Part shown: one piece after another, positions 1 to 25,316 of the stretch | How positions within the stretch are numbered: the stretch's first letter is position 1 | Layout: each line of letters opens with the position of its first letter | NCBI GenBank assembly: GCA_009731375.1 | Contig: BJOX01000130.1 | Span: 744,195-786,094, forward strand | Direction of reading: 5' to 3' | From: Paulinella micropora | Lineage: Eukaryota; Cercozoa; Imbricatea; Euglyphida | DNA: 41,900 bases | Made by a program: the position numbers and the translations under genes | Notes under the pieces: model-generated | Databases searched by the model: none | What the model was told of the DNA's origin: nothing | The model's input: only the letters and a program-made list of their open reading frames with translations

Positions 1-204
1 GGGGGGGGGGGGGGGGGGGAAGGAGGAGAAGGAGAAGGAGGAGGAGGAGGAGGAGGAGGAGGAGGAGGAGAATGCTAACAAACACACACTGTGATTGAGA
101 GATAGAGAGAGAGACAGAGACAGAGAGAGAGAGAAAGAGAGATGGGGGAGGGAGGGGGGGTGGGAAGGGGGTGGAGGATGGCAATGCCAACAAACACACA
201 CCGT

Positions 205-268
<64 letters not shown>

Positions 269-295
269 GAGAGAGATTTGTATACATTGTATTAC
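1..295. repeat. Poly-G, AGG and GA arrays with two related 30-base units
   Basis: A G run (1-19), AGG-type (20-71) and GA-type arrays (about 100-281) lie here. Two copies of a unit containing aacaaacacacac (near 78 and 188) adjoin GA tracts. On the minus strand these could be edges of a further exon, but no frame is convincing. Confidence 0.75.
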
Positions 296-14176
<13,881 letters not shown>

Positions 14177-14214
14177 ATGACGGAGCCCAAGCTCGATCCT
14201 AAATGCATTTTCTG
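14177..14214 (+). CDS. HIT gene exon 1
   Basis: The start ATG, then MTEPKLDPKCIF with Cys13 split after TG, and donor GTAAAT. CIFC is the typical N-terminal signature. Confidence 0.92.
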
Positions 14215-14681
14215 GTAAATAATACATGACACAAACACACAACAAAAGTACATAACACACACACACACAAGACACAGACATATCGGAATGGGAGAGTGAA
14301 AGAGAGAAGAAAGAAATTGAGTATTCCATTGGTCGTTTGCAAGATCACACACACACACACACAGAATCACACACACACAAGACACAGATTGGGATTGAAA
14401 GAGAAGAAAGAAAAATGAGTATTCGATTGGTCGTGTGCCTTGTTAGCAAGATCATCAAGGGGGAGATACCCAGCATCAAATTGCACGAGGTCAGCTTTAT
14501 CTTATGTCCTGTCTGTGTGTATGTGTCTATGGTCACATGTAATTGTCTTGTGTATTGCATTGTGAATTGTATTGTCTTTCATGACATGCAAGTATGACTC
14601 TCGTGAAATTGACCTTTTGTTATTTTTGTATGTGTATGCACTATGTATGCAACTACTACTTTACTACTACTACTACTACTG

Positions 14682-14730
<49 letters not shown>

Positions 14731-14738
14731 CACTACCA

Positions 14739-14823
<85 letters not shown>

Positions 14824-14870
14824 CACTACCACTACCACTACTACTACCACTACCACTACCACTACCACTT

Positions 14871-14904
<34 letters not shown>

Positions 14905-14968
14905 CACTACCACTACTACTACTACTACTACCACTACCACTACCACTACTACTACCACTACCACTACC

Positions 14969-15003
<35 letters not shown>

Positions 15004-15113
15004 CACTACTACTACTACTACTACTACTGTCCAACTAACACGAAGAGACATGTGTGTGATTTTTGCATGGCCTCGTTGGTCCCCAGACAAAGCTTTTACT
15101 ACTACTACTACTA

Positions 15114-15153
<40 letters not shown>

Positions 15154-15200
15154 CACTACCACTACCACTACTACTACCACTACCACTACCACTACCACTT

Positions 15201-15234
<34 letters not shown>

Positions 15235-15298
15235 CACTACCACTACTACTACTACTACTACCACTACCACTACCACTACTACTACCACTACCACTACC

Positions 15299-15333
<35 letters not shown>

Positions 15334-16361
15334 CACTACTACTACTACTACTACTACTGTCCAACTAACACGAAGAGACATGTGTGTGATTTTTGCATGG
15401 CCTCGTTGGTCCCCAGACAAAGCTTTCTCTGGCTTTCATGTACGTACATGCATCATTCATTCATTCATTCATTCATTCATTCACTCACTCATTCACTCAT
15501 TCACTCATTCACTCACTCATTCATGGATTTGTTCATTCATTCACTCACTCACTCATTCATTCATTAATTCATTAATTCATTCATTCATTCATTCGTTCAT
15601 TCATTTGTTCATGCATTCGTTCATGCATTCGTTGATTCATTCATTCATTCATTCATTCATTCACTCATTCACTCATTCACTCACTCACTCACTCGCTCAC
15701 TCATTCTCATTCATTCATTCATTCATTCATTCATTCGTTCATGCATTCATTCATTCAAACATTCATTCATTCATTCGTTCGTTCGTTCATTCGTTCGTTC
15801 ATTCATTCATTCATTCATTCATTCATTCCTTCATTCATTCATTCATTCATTCATTCCTTCACGAATGCATGTATGCATGCATGCGTGCATGCGTGCATGC
15901 ATGCATTCATGCATGCATGCATTCATGCATTCATTCATTCATTCATTAATTCATTCATTCATTCATTCATCCATTCACTCACTCACTCGCTCACTCACTC
16001 GCTCACTCACTCATTCATTCATTTATGCATTCATCCATCCATCCAGTCATTCATTCATCCATTTATCTATCCATTCATCTATTTACTCCTGTGTGAAGTT
16101 TTGTCTTGATCCTTCGTTCACTCATTCACTCACTCATTCATTGATTTGTTCATTCATTCACTCACTCACTCATTCATTCATTAATTCATTCATTCATTCA
16201 TCCATTCGTCCATTCGTTCATTCATTTGTTACATGCATTCGTTCATGCATTCGTTGATTCATTCATTCATTCATTCATATGTCTGGAATATCTGTTATCT
16301 ATGTTATGCACGTTATGTATGTATGTATGTATGTATGTATGTATGTCTGTATGTCTGTATG

Positions 16362-16395
<34 letters not shown>

Positions 16396-16548
16396 TTCCC
16401 CGCAGGGACTTAAACCCCTTGTCTCAGGGTCATTGCTTAGTCATTCCTAAAGAACATGCTATCAAGACACATGAGCTGCACGAGGTACGCAACCAGTGCG
16501 CCCCCCCCCTATCTATCTATCTATCTACTCTATCTATCTATCTATCTG

Positions 16549-16609
<61 letters not shown>

Positions 16610-16690
16610 GTTAAGACACATGAGCTGCACGAGATACACAGCCAGTGCACCCCACCCCCCCCCTATCTATCTATCTATCTACTCTATCTG

Positions 16691-16751
<61 letters not shown>

Positions 16752-16790
16752 GTTGAGACACATGAGCTGCACGAGGTACGCAAGCAGTGC

Positions 16791-16821
<31 letters not shown>

Positions 16822-17855
16822 CCCCCCNNNNNNNNNNNNNNNNNNNNNNNNNNNNNNNNNNNNNNNNNNNNNNNNNNNNNNNNNNNNNNNNNNNNNNNNN
16901 NNNNNNNNNNNNNNNNNNNNNNNNNNNNNNNNNNNNNNNNNNNNNNNNNNNNNNNNNNNNNNNNNNNNNNNNNNNNNNNNNNNNNNNNNNNNNNNNNNNN
17001 NNNNNNNNNNNNNNNNNNNNNNNNNNNNNNNNNNNNNNNNNNNNNNNNNNNNNNNNNNNNNNNNNNNNNNNNNNNNNNNNNNNNNNNNNNNNNNNNNNNN
17101 NNNNNNNNNNNNNNNNNNNNNNNNNNNNNNNNNNNNNNNNNNNNNNNNNNNNNNNNNNNNNNNNNNNNNNNNNNNNNNNNNNNNNNNNNNNNNNNNNNNN
17201 NNNNNNNNNNNNNNNNNNNNNNNNNNNNNNNNNNNNNNNNNNNNNNNNNNNNNNNNNNNNNNNNNNNNNNNNNNNNNNNNNNNNNNNNNNNNNNNNNNNN
17301 NNNNNNNNNNNNNNNNNNNNNNNNNNNNNNNNNNNNNNNNNNNNNNNNNNNNNNNNNNNNNNNNNNNNNNNNNNNNNNNNNNNNNNNNNNNNNNNNNNNN
17401 NNNNNNNNNNNNNNNNNNNNNNNNNNNNNNNNNNNNNNNNNNNNNNNNNNNNNNNNNNNNNNNNNNNNNNNNNNNNNNNNNNNNNNNNNNNNNNNNNNNN
17501 NNNNNNNNNNNNNNNNNNNNNNNNNNNNNNNNNNNNNNNNNNNNNNNNNNNNNNNNNNNNNNNNNNNNNNNNNNNNNNNNNNNNNNNNNNNNNNNNNNNN
17601 NNNNNNNNNNNNNNNNNNNNNNNNNNNNNNNNNNNNNNNNNNNNNNNNNNNNNNNNNACACACACACACACTTTTGTGGTCTACAAAGTAAATACATATA
17701 TCATTACGTATGCAATTATTTACATTCATGCATGTAATATATAATATTCCTAATATTGCGCAGTCTATAATATACCATATTAGTAGAATGAGAGATATGA
17801 TATTTCTTTAATATAGGAAACTATGGCAGACGTGGGACGAACACTTCACAAAGTC

Positions 17856-17907
<52 letters not shown>

Positions 17908-17931
17908 TTCTTTCTTTTCTTTTCTTTCTTT

Positions 17932-17965
<34 letters not shown>

Positions 17966-18036
17966 TTTCCTTCTTTCTTTTCTTTCTTTTCTTTCTTTCT
18001 TTCTTTCTTCTTTTTCCTCTCTTTCTTTCTGTTTTT

Positions 18037-18071
<35 letters not shown>

Positions 18072-18160
18072 CTTTCTTTCTTTCTTTCTCTTTCTTCTTT
18101 CTTTCTTCTTTCTTTCTTTCTTTCTTTCTTTCTCTTTCTTTCTCTTTCTTTCTTTCTTTC

Positions 18161-18193
<33 letters not shown>

Positions 18194-18611
18194 CTAAATT
18201 TTTTTCTTTCTTTCCTTCTTTCTTGCTTTCTTTTTTTCTTCTTTTTTTTTCTTCCTCCCTCTCTCTCTCTCTCTCTCATGTATGTATGTATGTATGTATG
18301 TATGCATGCATGCATGCATGCATGTAGGTATGCAGGTATGTATGTATGTATGTATGCGGGTATGTATGTATGTATGTATGTATGCAGGTATGTATGTATG
18401 TATGTATGCGGGTTGTATGTATGTATGTATGTATGTATGTATGTATGTATGTATGTATGTATGTATGTATGCATGTCTGTATGTCTGTATGTATGTATGT
18501 ATGTATGTATGTATGTCTGTATGTCTGTATGTCTGTATGTATGTATGTATGTATGCATGTATGCAGTATGTATGTATGTATGTGTGTATGTGTGTGTGTG
18601 TGTGTGTCTGT

Positions 18612-18654
<43 letters not shown>

Positions 18655-18666
18655 TGTGTGTGTGTC

Positions 18667-18699
<33 letters not shown>

Positions 18700-18892
18700 A
18701 TGTATGTATGTACGTATGTATGTATGTACGTACGTATGTATGTATGTACGTATGTATGTATGTACGTATGTATGTACGTATGTATGTATGTATGTATGTA
18801 TGTATGTATGTATGTATGTATGTATGCATGTATGTATGTATGTATGCATGTATGTATGCATGCATGTATGTATGTATGTATGTATGTATATG

Positions 18893-18926
<34 letters not shown>

Positions 18927-19361
18927 TGTATGAATTTATGTATGTCTGTATGTCTGTATGTCTGTATGTATGTCTGTATGTATAATGTATAATGTATAAT
19001 GTATGTATGTATGTATGTATGTATGTATGTATGGTTGTATGTATGTATGTCTGTATGTATAATGTATTATGTGTAATGTATGTATGTATGCATGCATGTA
19101 TGTATGTATGCATGTATGTATGTATCTATGTATCTATGTATCTATGTATCTATGTATCTATACATCTATGTATCTATGTATCTATGTATCTACGTATCTA
19201 CGTATCTATGCATCTATGCATCCATGCATTTGTTTATGTATCGATGTATCGATGTATCTATCTATGTATCTATGTTGTATGTATCTAATATGTATGTTAT
19301 GTTTTATATATGTATAGGTGTCAAAGGCGGTGGTCACCGCGACGAAATGTGAGGTCTGGAC

Positions 19362-19403
<42 letters not shown>

Positions 19404-19474
19404 CTGATTAGTTTCATAACGAGCACAAGTGGGAGCAGTAGTAGCAGTAGTAGTAGTAGTAGTAGTATTAGTAT

Positions 19475-19528
<54 letters not shown>

Positions 19529-19608
19529 CAGTAGTAGTAGTAGTGGTAGAGTAGTAGTAGTAGTAGTAGTAGTAGAAGTAGTACTAGTAGTGGTAGTAGT
19601 AGTAGTGT

Positions 19609-19695
<87 letters not shown>

Positions 19696-19720
19696 CAGCA
19701 GCAGCAGCAGTAGCAGTAGC

Positions 19721-19759
<39 letters not shown>

Positions 19760-19769
19760 GGTACTAGTG

Positions 19770-19809
<40 letters not shown>

Positions 19810-19850
19810 GAGGAGGAGGAGGAGGAGGATGAGGAGCAGTTATGTTCTGG

Positions 19851-19881
<31 letters not shown>

Positions 19882-19976
19882 CGTTGTCGTTGTTGTTGTT
19901 GTTGTTGTTGTTGTCGTTGTTTGGGCTCAGAACTACAACATTTTGCAGAATAACGGCTCGGAAGCCGGCCAGGCAC

Positions 19977-20039
<63 letters not shown>

Positions 20040-20080
20040 GCCCGCTCTGTGTGTGTATGCGTGTGCCGCATTTATTATTT

Positions 20081-20122
<42 letters not shown>

Positions 20123-20496
20123 TTCCTTCCTTCCTTTCTTTTTTCTTTCTGCCTTCCTTCCTTCCTTTCTTTTTTTCCTTTCTTCCCTTTCTTCCTTACT
20201 TAATTTCTTCATTTCTTCATTTCTTCATTTCTTTTCATTTCTTTTCATTTCTTTTCATTTCTTTTCATTTCATTTCTTTCTTTCTTTCTTTCTTTTCTTT
20301 CTTTTCTTTCTTTCTTTCTTTCTTTTCTTTCCCTCTTTCCCTCTTTCCCTCTTTCCCTCTTTCCCTCTTTCCCTCTTTCCTTCGTTCTTTTATCTCCCTT
20401 CTTTCTTTCTTACTAGGTGGTTATGCATGTACACTATCATATTATTCCCAAGCCGAACAAAGCAGAAGGCCTGGGAGTGAAATGGCCATCAAAGGT

Positions 20497-20560
<64 letters not shown>

Positions 20561-20951
20561 TTCGATAGATAGATAGCCACGATGATACAGCCACAATGAT
20601 ACAGCCATGATTGATTACGTCATTTCAAAGCCCCTGCCCTGAGCTTTCCAGTGATGCCGTCAGCAAATGTCGTATGATTAGGCCCGTTCTACACTATTCA
20701 GAATTCCGGGTTTCTTGGGCCATTCTCTGGGTTTGCTTCCCGAAAAGCCTGGCCTGTGGTGCCACTTTCACACCCAGAACCCGGAAAGGTGGTGTAGAAC
20801 GGACCTTAGTATTGAGCGACAACACTGAGTTCATCGTTGACTGAAAATTGCCAGTTGGATGTCCCCAACGTACGATATTGCTATGTAGGCAGCTGATAAG
20901 GACGAGCTTGCACAGCTGGGTAAAACCATCGCCGCTGCTGTCGCTAAGTAA
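14177..20951 (+). CDS. HIT-domain protein (HINT/HNT1-type nucleotide hydrolase), nine exons
   Basis: HIT proteins of this branch hydrolyse purine nucleoside phosphoramidates or related nucleotides in the cytosol or nucleus. Nine short plus-strand exons (38, 43, 35, 79, 36, 36, 42, 78 and 63 bases) total 450 bases: 149 residues and a stop, the usual length for this branch. Order: CIFCKIIKGEIPS (Cys10, Cys13), PLSQGHCLVIPKEHA, ENYNILQNNGSEAGQ, then the His triad HVHYHII (107-113, middle His109 the expected nucleophile), PKPNKAEGLG, and an Ala/Lys-rich tail. Phases agree at all eight introns, and the exon count per gene and array-filled introns resemble the divergent phosphatase gene. Exon 3 is the least certain and intron 7 needs a GC donor. 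Cellular gene, not viral; family call very secure. Confidence 0.94.
14447..14489 (+). CDS. HIT gene exon 2
   Basis: Acceptor ccttgttag. One base completes Cys13, then KIIKGEIPSIKLHE, ending in phase 0 at donor GTCAGC. A copy of the preceding 40 bases and the first exon bases lies near 14296-14346. Confidence 0.94.
14593..14627 (+). CDS. HIT gene exon 3 (least certain)
   Basis: Acceptor catgcaag, then 35 bases (11 codons plus 2) and donor GTATGT. It reads YDSREIDLLLF and the phase fits both neighbours. The family has about eight residues here; this gives twelve. A 29-base phase-compatible alternative lies in the duplicated island near 15045-15073 but matches the family less well. Confidence 0.6.
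14650..15430. repeat. ACT/ACC trinucleotide array with a 330-base tandem duplication
   Basis: ACT and CCACTA triplets in HIT intron 3. From about 14830 a unit of 330 bases is repeated once. Each copy ends with a 65-70-base unique island (gtccaactaacacgaag...cccagacaaagctt) at about 15029-15095 and 15359-15425. Confidence 0.85.
15431..16405. repeat. CATT, CACT, CATG and TGTA arrays
   Basis: CATT/CACT tetranucleotides (15450-16275), a CATG block (15868-15930) and TGTA (16315-16395) complete HIT intron 3. Confidence 0.92.
16406..16484 (+). CDS. HIT gene exon 4
   Basis: Acceptor ttccccgcag; one base plus 26 codons from DLNPLSQGHCLVIPKEHA to THELHE; donor GTACGC. Its last about 20 bases and the donor are copied twice downstream. 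Confidence 0.95.
16485..16827 (+). repeat. TCTA arrays with two copies of the exon 4 3' edge
   Basis: The string aagacacatgagctgcacga with its donor region recurs at about 16613 and (variant gagacaca) 16754. Each copy is followed by a C run and TCTA repeats. The last C run leads into an N gap. Confidence 0.9.
16828..17657. other. 830-N gap
   Basis: N run in HIT intron 4. It is flanked by poly-C and CA repeats. No coding sequence is needed here, since exons 4 and 5 are in phase. Confidence 0.95.
17817..17852 (+). CDS. HIT gene exon 5
   Basis: Acceptor tttaatatag, 12 codons (ETMADVGRTLHK), then GTCTCT as donor running into the CTTT array. Matches the helix after the LHE segment. Confidence 0.88.
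17853..18278. repeat. CTTT array
   Basis: Pyrimidine tetranucleotide array forming the start of HIT intron 5. Confidence 0.95.
18279..19300. repeat. TGTA, TG and TATC arrays
   Basis: TGTA repeats with a TG block (18590-18682), then ATGT/ATCT variants (19120-19275), make up the rest of HIT intron 5. Confidence 0.95.
19318..19353 (+). CDS. HIT gene exon 6
   Basis: Acceptor tatatgtatag, 12 codons (VSKAVVTATKCE), donor GTCTGG. It continues the same helix and leads into NYNILQNNG. Confidence 0.9.
19360..19930. repeat. ATG, AGT, AGG and GTT arrays
   Basis: HIT intron 6: GAT (19362-19400), AGT (19430-19808), AGG (19809-19828) and GTT (19848-19918). Confidence 0.95.
19931..19972 (+). CDS. HIT gene exon 7 (NYNILQNNG)
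   Basis: Acceptor tgggctcag, 14 codons (NYNILQNNGSEAGQ). The following bases are GCACCT, so the intron would be of GC-AG type. Confidence 0.93.
19973..20416. repeat. CT then CTTT/CCTTT arrays
   Basis: HIT intron 7: CT (19984-20038), CTTT (20078-20150), TTTCATTTCT pieces and CCCTCTTT (20330-20385). Confidence 0.92.
20417..20494 (+). CDS. HIT gene exon 8 (His triad)
   Basis: Acceptor ttcttactag, 26 codons starting VVMHVHYHIIPKPNK and ending VKWPSK, then donor GTATAG. Contains the HxHxHxx catalytic motif. Confidence 0.96.
20495..20577. repeat. GATA array
   Basis: Pure GATA with one change, at the start of HIT intron 8. Confidence 0.95.
20678..20808. mobile_element. MITE-like element in HIT intron 8
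   Basis: Terminal inverted repeats ttaggcccgttctacac (20678-20694) and gtgtagaacggacctta (20792-20808) match at 15 of 17 positions and enclose about 97 bases. Inner sequences tccgggttt and aacccgga are also inverted. No clear target duplication was found. Confidence 0.6.
20889..20951 (+). CDS. HIT gene exon 9 (stop)
   Basis: Acceptor attgctatgtag, then AADKDELAQLGKTIAAAVAK and TAA at 20949-20951. The Ala/Lys-rich helix is the usual C-terminus of this family. Confidence 0.92.
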   Translation, partial: AADKDELAQLGKTIAAAVAK

Positions 20952-21306
20952 ATTTCACATCTCACTTCATTCTCCAAAGTTGCTAGTTCTTTAGCCTATA
21001 ACCAGCAAGGATTTCCGGCGCGTCCTTGTGGACCCTTTCTGGTTATGATGGCTTGCGCGGTGGCGGACTTCAAAGCCCCCATTTCAAGAGCTTTCTCATG
21101 AGCCACATCACAGTTTCTGGACACAACACAAAGCTAAGAATTGTAAGTTTAGAACAAAGGGCTCGAAGCTTTATATACAAGAACGCATTTAAGCCAGTAC
21201 GATCAGTCAGTAATGTCTACACTGACTCACGCACGTATGGAATTATTTTATATTTGAATTCCCACCCTCCCTCTTCTAACTGGATAGGCTTTCAGTGGCA
21301 TCCGGA

Positions 21307-21459
21307 TTGTAGATCATGGCGTATGGAAACCGTTGAAAATCTGTTTAAATCCAAAAGTAGTCGATGGACTCGGAAATTGTAGATCATGGCTTATAGAAAC
21401 CGTTGAAAACTCATCTGTTAAATCCAAACTTGAAAGTAGCTGAGTCGATGGACTCGGAT
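21307..21459 (+). repeat. Imperfect tandem duplication
   Basis: Two units starting ttgtagatcatggc and ending in cgatggactcgga share most bases, including aaaccgttgaaaa. They differ by small insertions. Confidence 0.8.
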
Positions 21460-21851
21460 CTGTCCAGCCTGGCGGGTCAGTCTGAGTTCCGAATCTGATA
21501 GACTCAGCGGATTACTGTCACTGTGACAAGTTACCGGTGTAACACTGTGACCCAACGAATCCTCCCAATATGTTCCCTCATTTAATTATATTAATACCAT
21601 TATAATTAATGGTACTAACAATCAAGATATTAATAATTCACAAGAGAAGGAAAACCCTAGGATTTAGATTAATACAAATATTGTAACATGTTGCGGCCAC
21701 AAATATTAAAATATGAGTTTCAAGTTTTTTTTTTTTTTTCATTATTATTATTATTGTCACCGTACGCGGTTGAAGTTTTCACACTGTTTTATTAATAATA
21801 AAATGACTAGTATTAATATTAATACTTGCCACTCCGACCGTAGAGTCACAC

Positions 21852-21854
<3 letters not shown>

Positions 21855-21909
<55 letters not shown>

Positions 21910-21990
21910 NNNNNNNNNNNNNNNNNNNNNNNNNNNNNNNNNNNNNNNNNNNNNNNNNNNNNNNNNNNNNNNNNNNNNNNNNNNNNNNNN
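21855..21990. repeat. Poly-T tract and 81-N gap
   Basis: About 55 T, then N from 21910 to 21990, then TTTTTA. Confidence 0.9.
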
Positions 21991-22837
21991 TTTTTATATT
22001 AATAGTAAATAAGTTTTGATCGGAGTCAACTCCGACTTCAAACTTTTTTTTTTTTTTTCCTGTGACTTCATTTTTCCACTTTTGTATCTCTTGACATTAA
22101 TATCTCAGCTATCGGGTGACGGTTACTAATAGACTCAGTGATTTAATACACTGGAAGTGCCACGCCGGAATTTCAGGTCGGTGTTTTAAACTCAGGTCAA
22201 CGCTATTAACTTATGACTCAGTGCCACGCTGGGAGTTTCAAGTACTAATATTCAATGATATTGATAGTAAAAAGGAATGCCACAGCATAGCAGGTACAAT
22301 AAGTCCTGGTCGGACAGTGGCAACCATCTGTGAGACTAACTTAGTAATCTGCCGTATACTTGCTGTGTCCTACAATAGATACTTTATTGAGAAAAGGGCG
22401 CCAGGGGACGGCCCGATTATATACTAGGCCGGACATACGTAATGGCTCTAACGACACACATTACATATGCCGGCCCATACTGACTATCCTGTTAATTATA
22501 TTAATTGGTCTAACACTCCCCCTGGTTCAAAGTAAATTATTAAATTAAAAGTAGGTCCCAATACGTCTATTCTGTGAAAATTATAAAAACACAGACTTAA
22601 AACATAATAATATTACTCACTCTTACCTTCACTCTCTCCAAGAGGTTATGTCGATCAGTGGTGGCTACCCGGCTTGCTAGGGCAAGTATGCATCAACTAG
22701 ATTACACACAGGGCAGCTCCCCCCAGTCAAGCTAGGCCTGGTCGACGAGAAGAGGATTAGGTCCTACGCACCCCCTATCCTATGTTGAGTAACATTATGT
22801 ATGTAACGCAAGTACGGTATGGTCATAATACACATAT

Positions 22838-22842
22838 AATAT

Positions 22843-22890
<48 letters not shown>
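22838..22890. repeat. TA dinucleotide array
   Basis: Nearly pure AT repeat of about 50 bases. Confidence 0.95.
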
Positions 22891-22893
<3 letters not shown>

Positions 22894-23538
22894 CACGTAA
22901 GTAGCCATAATATATAAAAATAATATATATGATAATGTATCCATCTGCACTGATCTATCAAAAGGTATGATCAACTTGAACTGTATGTTACTTATCTATC
23001 CAGTAGTATGAATTTATAAATTTGACAGCCCTTCCCGTAGAGGGGTATAAAAAGAACATAAAATAATATGATATATATATGAACAAAGACACGATATCTG
23101 TAAATATCGGCCTGTCTGGTACATCCGGCTGGTCTGACGTACTTCCGTGTTGTTCCACACTCCCGTGTGGCACGTTCACCAACCAGCCGGACTCCATGTC
23201 GGCTTCTTATAGGCTTTTATGTATAAGTGTGTAGAGATAGAAGTTGAAGCGAAGCGAGCACAAGGGGAGAGCTCGGAGATCTACAATCCTTATTTCAGGT
23301 TGAAAAACTGATAGTTAAATCAGTTTGACAATCTGAAATACTAATATCTTTTCCGGCGCCAGAGCTCATTCCATCATTCTGGGGCCGGTCACTCGCCATC
23401 GGGCCCAGTATATTGTGTGTTCCGTCGGCACTTGTCTATTCGCTCACCTGTACAACTTATGTGTAATATGCGAGAAAATTATTGTATTGCATATATATAC
23501 CCGGGGAATATAAACGAAGTTCAAGATGATGAGCCTTA

Positions 23539-24150
23539 CTAATACGGAAATTGATCGGGTTTTGTCCTGAATTTAGCGCAATTTTCCTTACTAAGCACAA
23601 CGGAGATTTTTCCAGCCAGGTAATTGAATTTATCTACCGTGAAAGGTATGTTGGTGAATAGTATTACATCTGCGATATTTTCCTCCGTAGGGACTCGGAA
23701 TAGTTTGACCTTTCCTTCTCTCACGAGTTGCGCTAGAAGATGGTATCGAACCTCTATGTGCTTGGTCCTAGCTTCCCCTAGTCCCTTCAATAATATCGTC
23801 CCTTCGTTATCCTCGAAGAGAGGAGTAGGGCCTTCAAGATTTATTTCGATATCCCGTAAAGTTTGTTGTAATGCAAGAAGTTCTCTGACCGCCTCATTTG
23901 CTGAAACAGTCTCGGACTCTAATGTAGATTGGGCTATCACGGATTGCAGTTTAGAAAACCAAAAAATTGGTGTCCCGTTGAATAAGTAGACGTATCCGGA
24001 TCTTGATTTTCGCGAGTTCTTATCCCCCGCAAAATCCGAGTCTACAAATCCGACTATCAGTTGTTTCGCAATAATTCTGTCTAACATTAGCGAGAACTGG
24101 CACGCTGAACATGTCCATTCCGGGTATTGCGGGTTTCCCAATGATATCAT
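23539..24150 (-). pseudogene. copia RNase H domain
   Basis: RNase H removes RNA from the RNA/DNA hybrid during reverse transcription. The 203-residue frame has VDSDFAGD (37-43), SRSGYVYLFNGTPIFW, STLESE (76-80), LFEDNEG (Asp114) and RTKHIEVRYH near its expected position, as in copia elements. It overlaps the reverse transcriptase frame by about 130 bases in another phase, pointing to a frameshift near 24050-24150. Ends at the element's coding 3' end. Confidence 0.88.
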
Positions 24151-25300
24151 CGATTGCGTTGGCCGCTGCGCAAGATTCCAGATTAGGTTTCCAAGATTCC
24201 GGAGTTTTAGGAATCGAGAAATTAGTTTCTAGCAACTTCCGTAAATTTCGATCTCCTCTCCTGAAAAATAGCGCTCGCGGGGTCAGAAGCCACAATAACA
24301 TCCGGTGCACCATAGCATAAGACATCTCCGGATTAGGGACCTGGGACTTACTAGCTGCTATACTTAAAGGGCATATGCGGAGCGGCCGGGTGTGGACAGC
24401 CAAAAAGATAAGCATCCCTATCAGACATCTAAGATCATAGCGTAATAGGCGATGGTCCTTCTTTAGGGGAGCGGGGTTATCAGAAGTGAATGGCGTTTTA
24501 GCCGGTATCTCCTTCATATAACCCAACTCCTCTAAGATCAATAACTCATACTTACGCTGATGCAGAGTTTTCCCCTTTTTGGTCTGGATGATCTGAATGT
24601 TTTTGAATTCGGTGGCTTTGCCTAGGTCCTTGCGCCCGAAGCTTCTCTTTTCGAACAACTGCACCATCTTGATGTGCCTTTCTTGTGATGCAGCGTGGCA
24701 GCCATCATCGACGTGAAAGGACACCAGTTGGGTAGTTTGGGGGCTACTCCCATGCTTTACGAAAGAGGCCCTGTCTAGCGTGAGAGGCTTGAATTCGTGT
24801 TCAGTAATGAACTCCCCAGACAGCACGTCGTACCAAAGACGGCCTGCCTCCGGATGACCGTATAGGGCCTTCTTCAGAAGCCAGACATAATCTGCCGTCT
24901 GAAATTCGGCCGGCGGCCGCGGTTTGACATGTATGTCATATGGGAAATTCGCGTGCAGATAAGCGGTCGTGAAATCAATCAGCCATATATATGTCTATTC
25001 CGAAAAAGGCTGCATATGCTACCATGAGCAAAACGATCCTGTGCTGGGCTGTGGGAGAGTAAGTCTTTCTGGGATTAAGCTTTCAGGAGGTCCCCTCTTA
25101 GGGTTATCCGGGCTTTGTGGAATTCATCCGCAGTACCTTGTTGTTTTACCGTGTCTATCCATTTTATAGGAATGATTGGTGTGCCCGACATTTTCGCTTC
25201 GCTCACTTTTCGCTAAACAAACGCTTTTAGTTCTTTGAGCTGTTCGAATTCCTTCTGTCTAGCTTGCTTACGGTCTTTTGGTTTTTGTACTACTGGGAAT
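24020..25300 (-). pseudogene. copia reverse transcriptase, frameshifted
   Basis: The clearest frame (24020-24826) shows VSFHVDD (residues 35-41), a variant of the YVDD catalytic box, then the KDLG, KTLHQRKYELLILEELGY and PLKKD segments typical of copia polymerases. The N-terminal part (about 24830-25300) continues as pieces in other frames with stops, for example GTPIIPIKWIDTVK and KARITLRG near 25100-25190. Downstream of FHVDD the frame seems to run out of register before RNase H. Non-functional as assembled. Confidence 0.82.
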
Positions 25301-25316
25301 TCCGGGAATTTCTCAC

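Larger units (their letters stand above)
20952..23538. other. Stretch without recognised gene
   Basis: About 2.6 kb between the HIT stop and the retroelement. It contains a 60-80-base imperfect tandem duplication (starting ttgtagatcatggc, 21307 and 21378), a T run ending in an 81-N gap (21855-21990), a TA array (22838-22890) and AT-rich sequence. Short ORFs look random. The retroelement's 3' LTR should lie here if present, but I could not define its ends. Confidence 0.6.

Noticed and set aside
14566-14592. CIVFHDMQ reading upstream of HIT exon 3, resembling FHDI of HINT proteins
   Set aside because: Exon 4 already supplies the Asp and following residues, no acceptor allows a join after MQ, and using it would duplicate this strand.
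16233-17744. Long ORFs through N runs (also 1550-2695, 1890-2921 and 32489-33324)
   Set aside because: They are open only because the N runs contain no stops.
20611-21382. Short plus-strand ORFs around HIT exon 9
   Set aside because: They overlap intron 8, the MITE-like element and the 3' flank. None has recognisable motifs.
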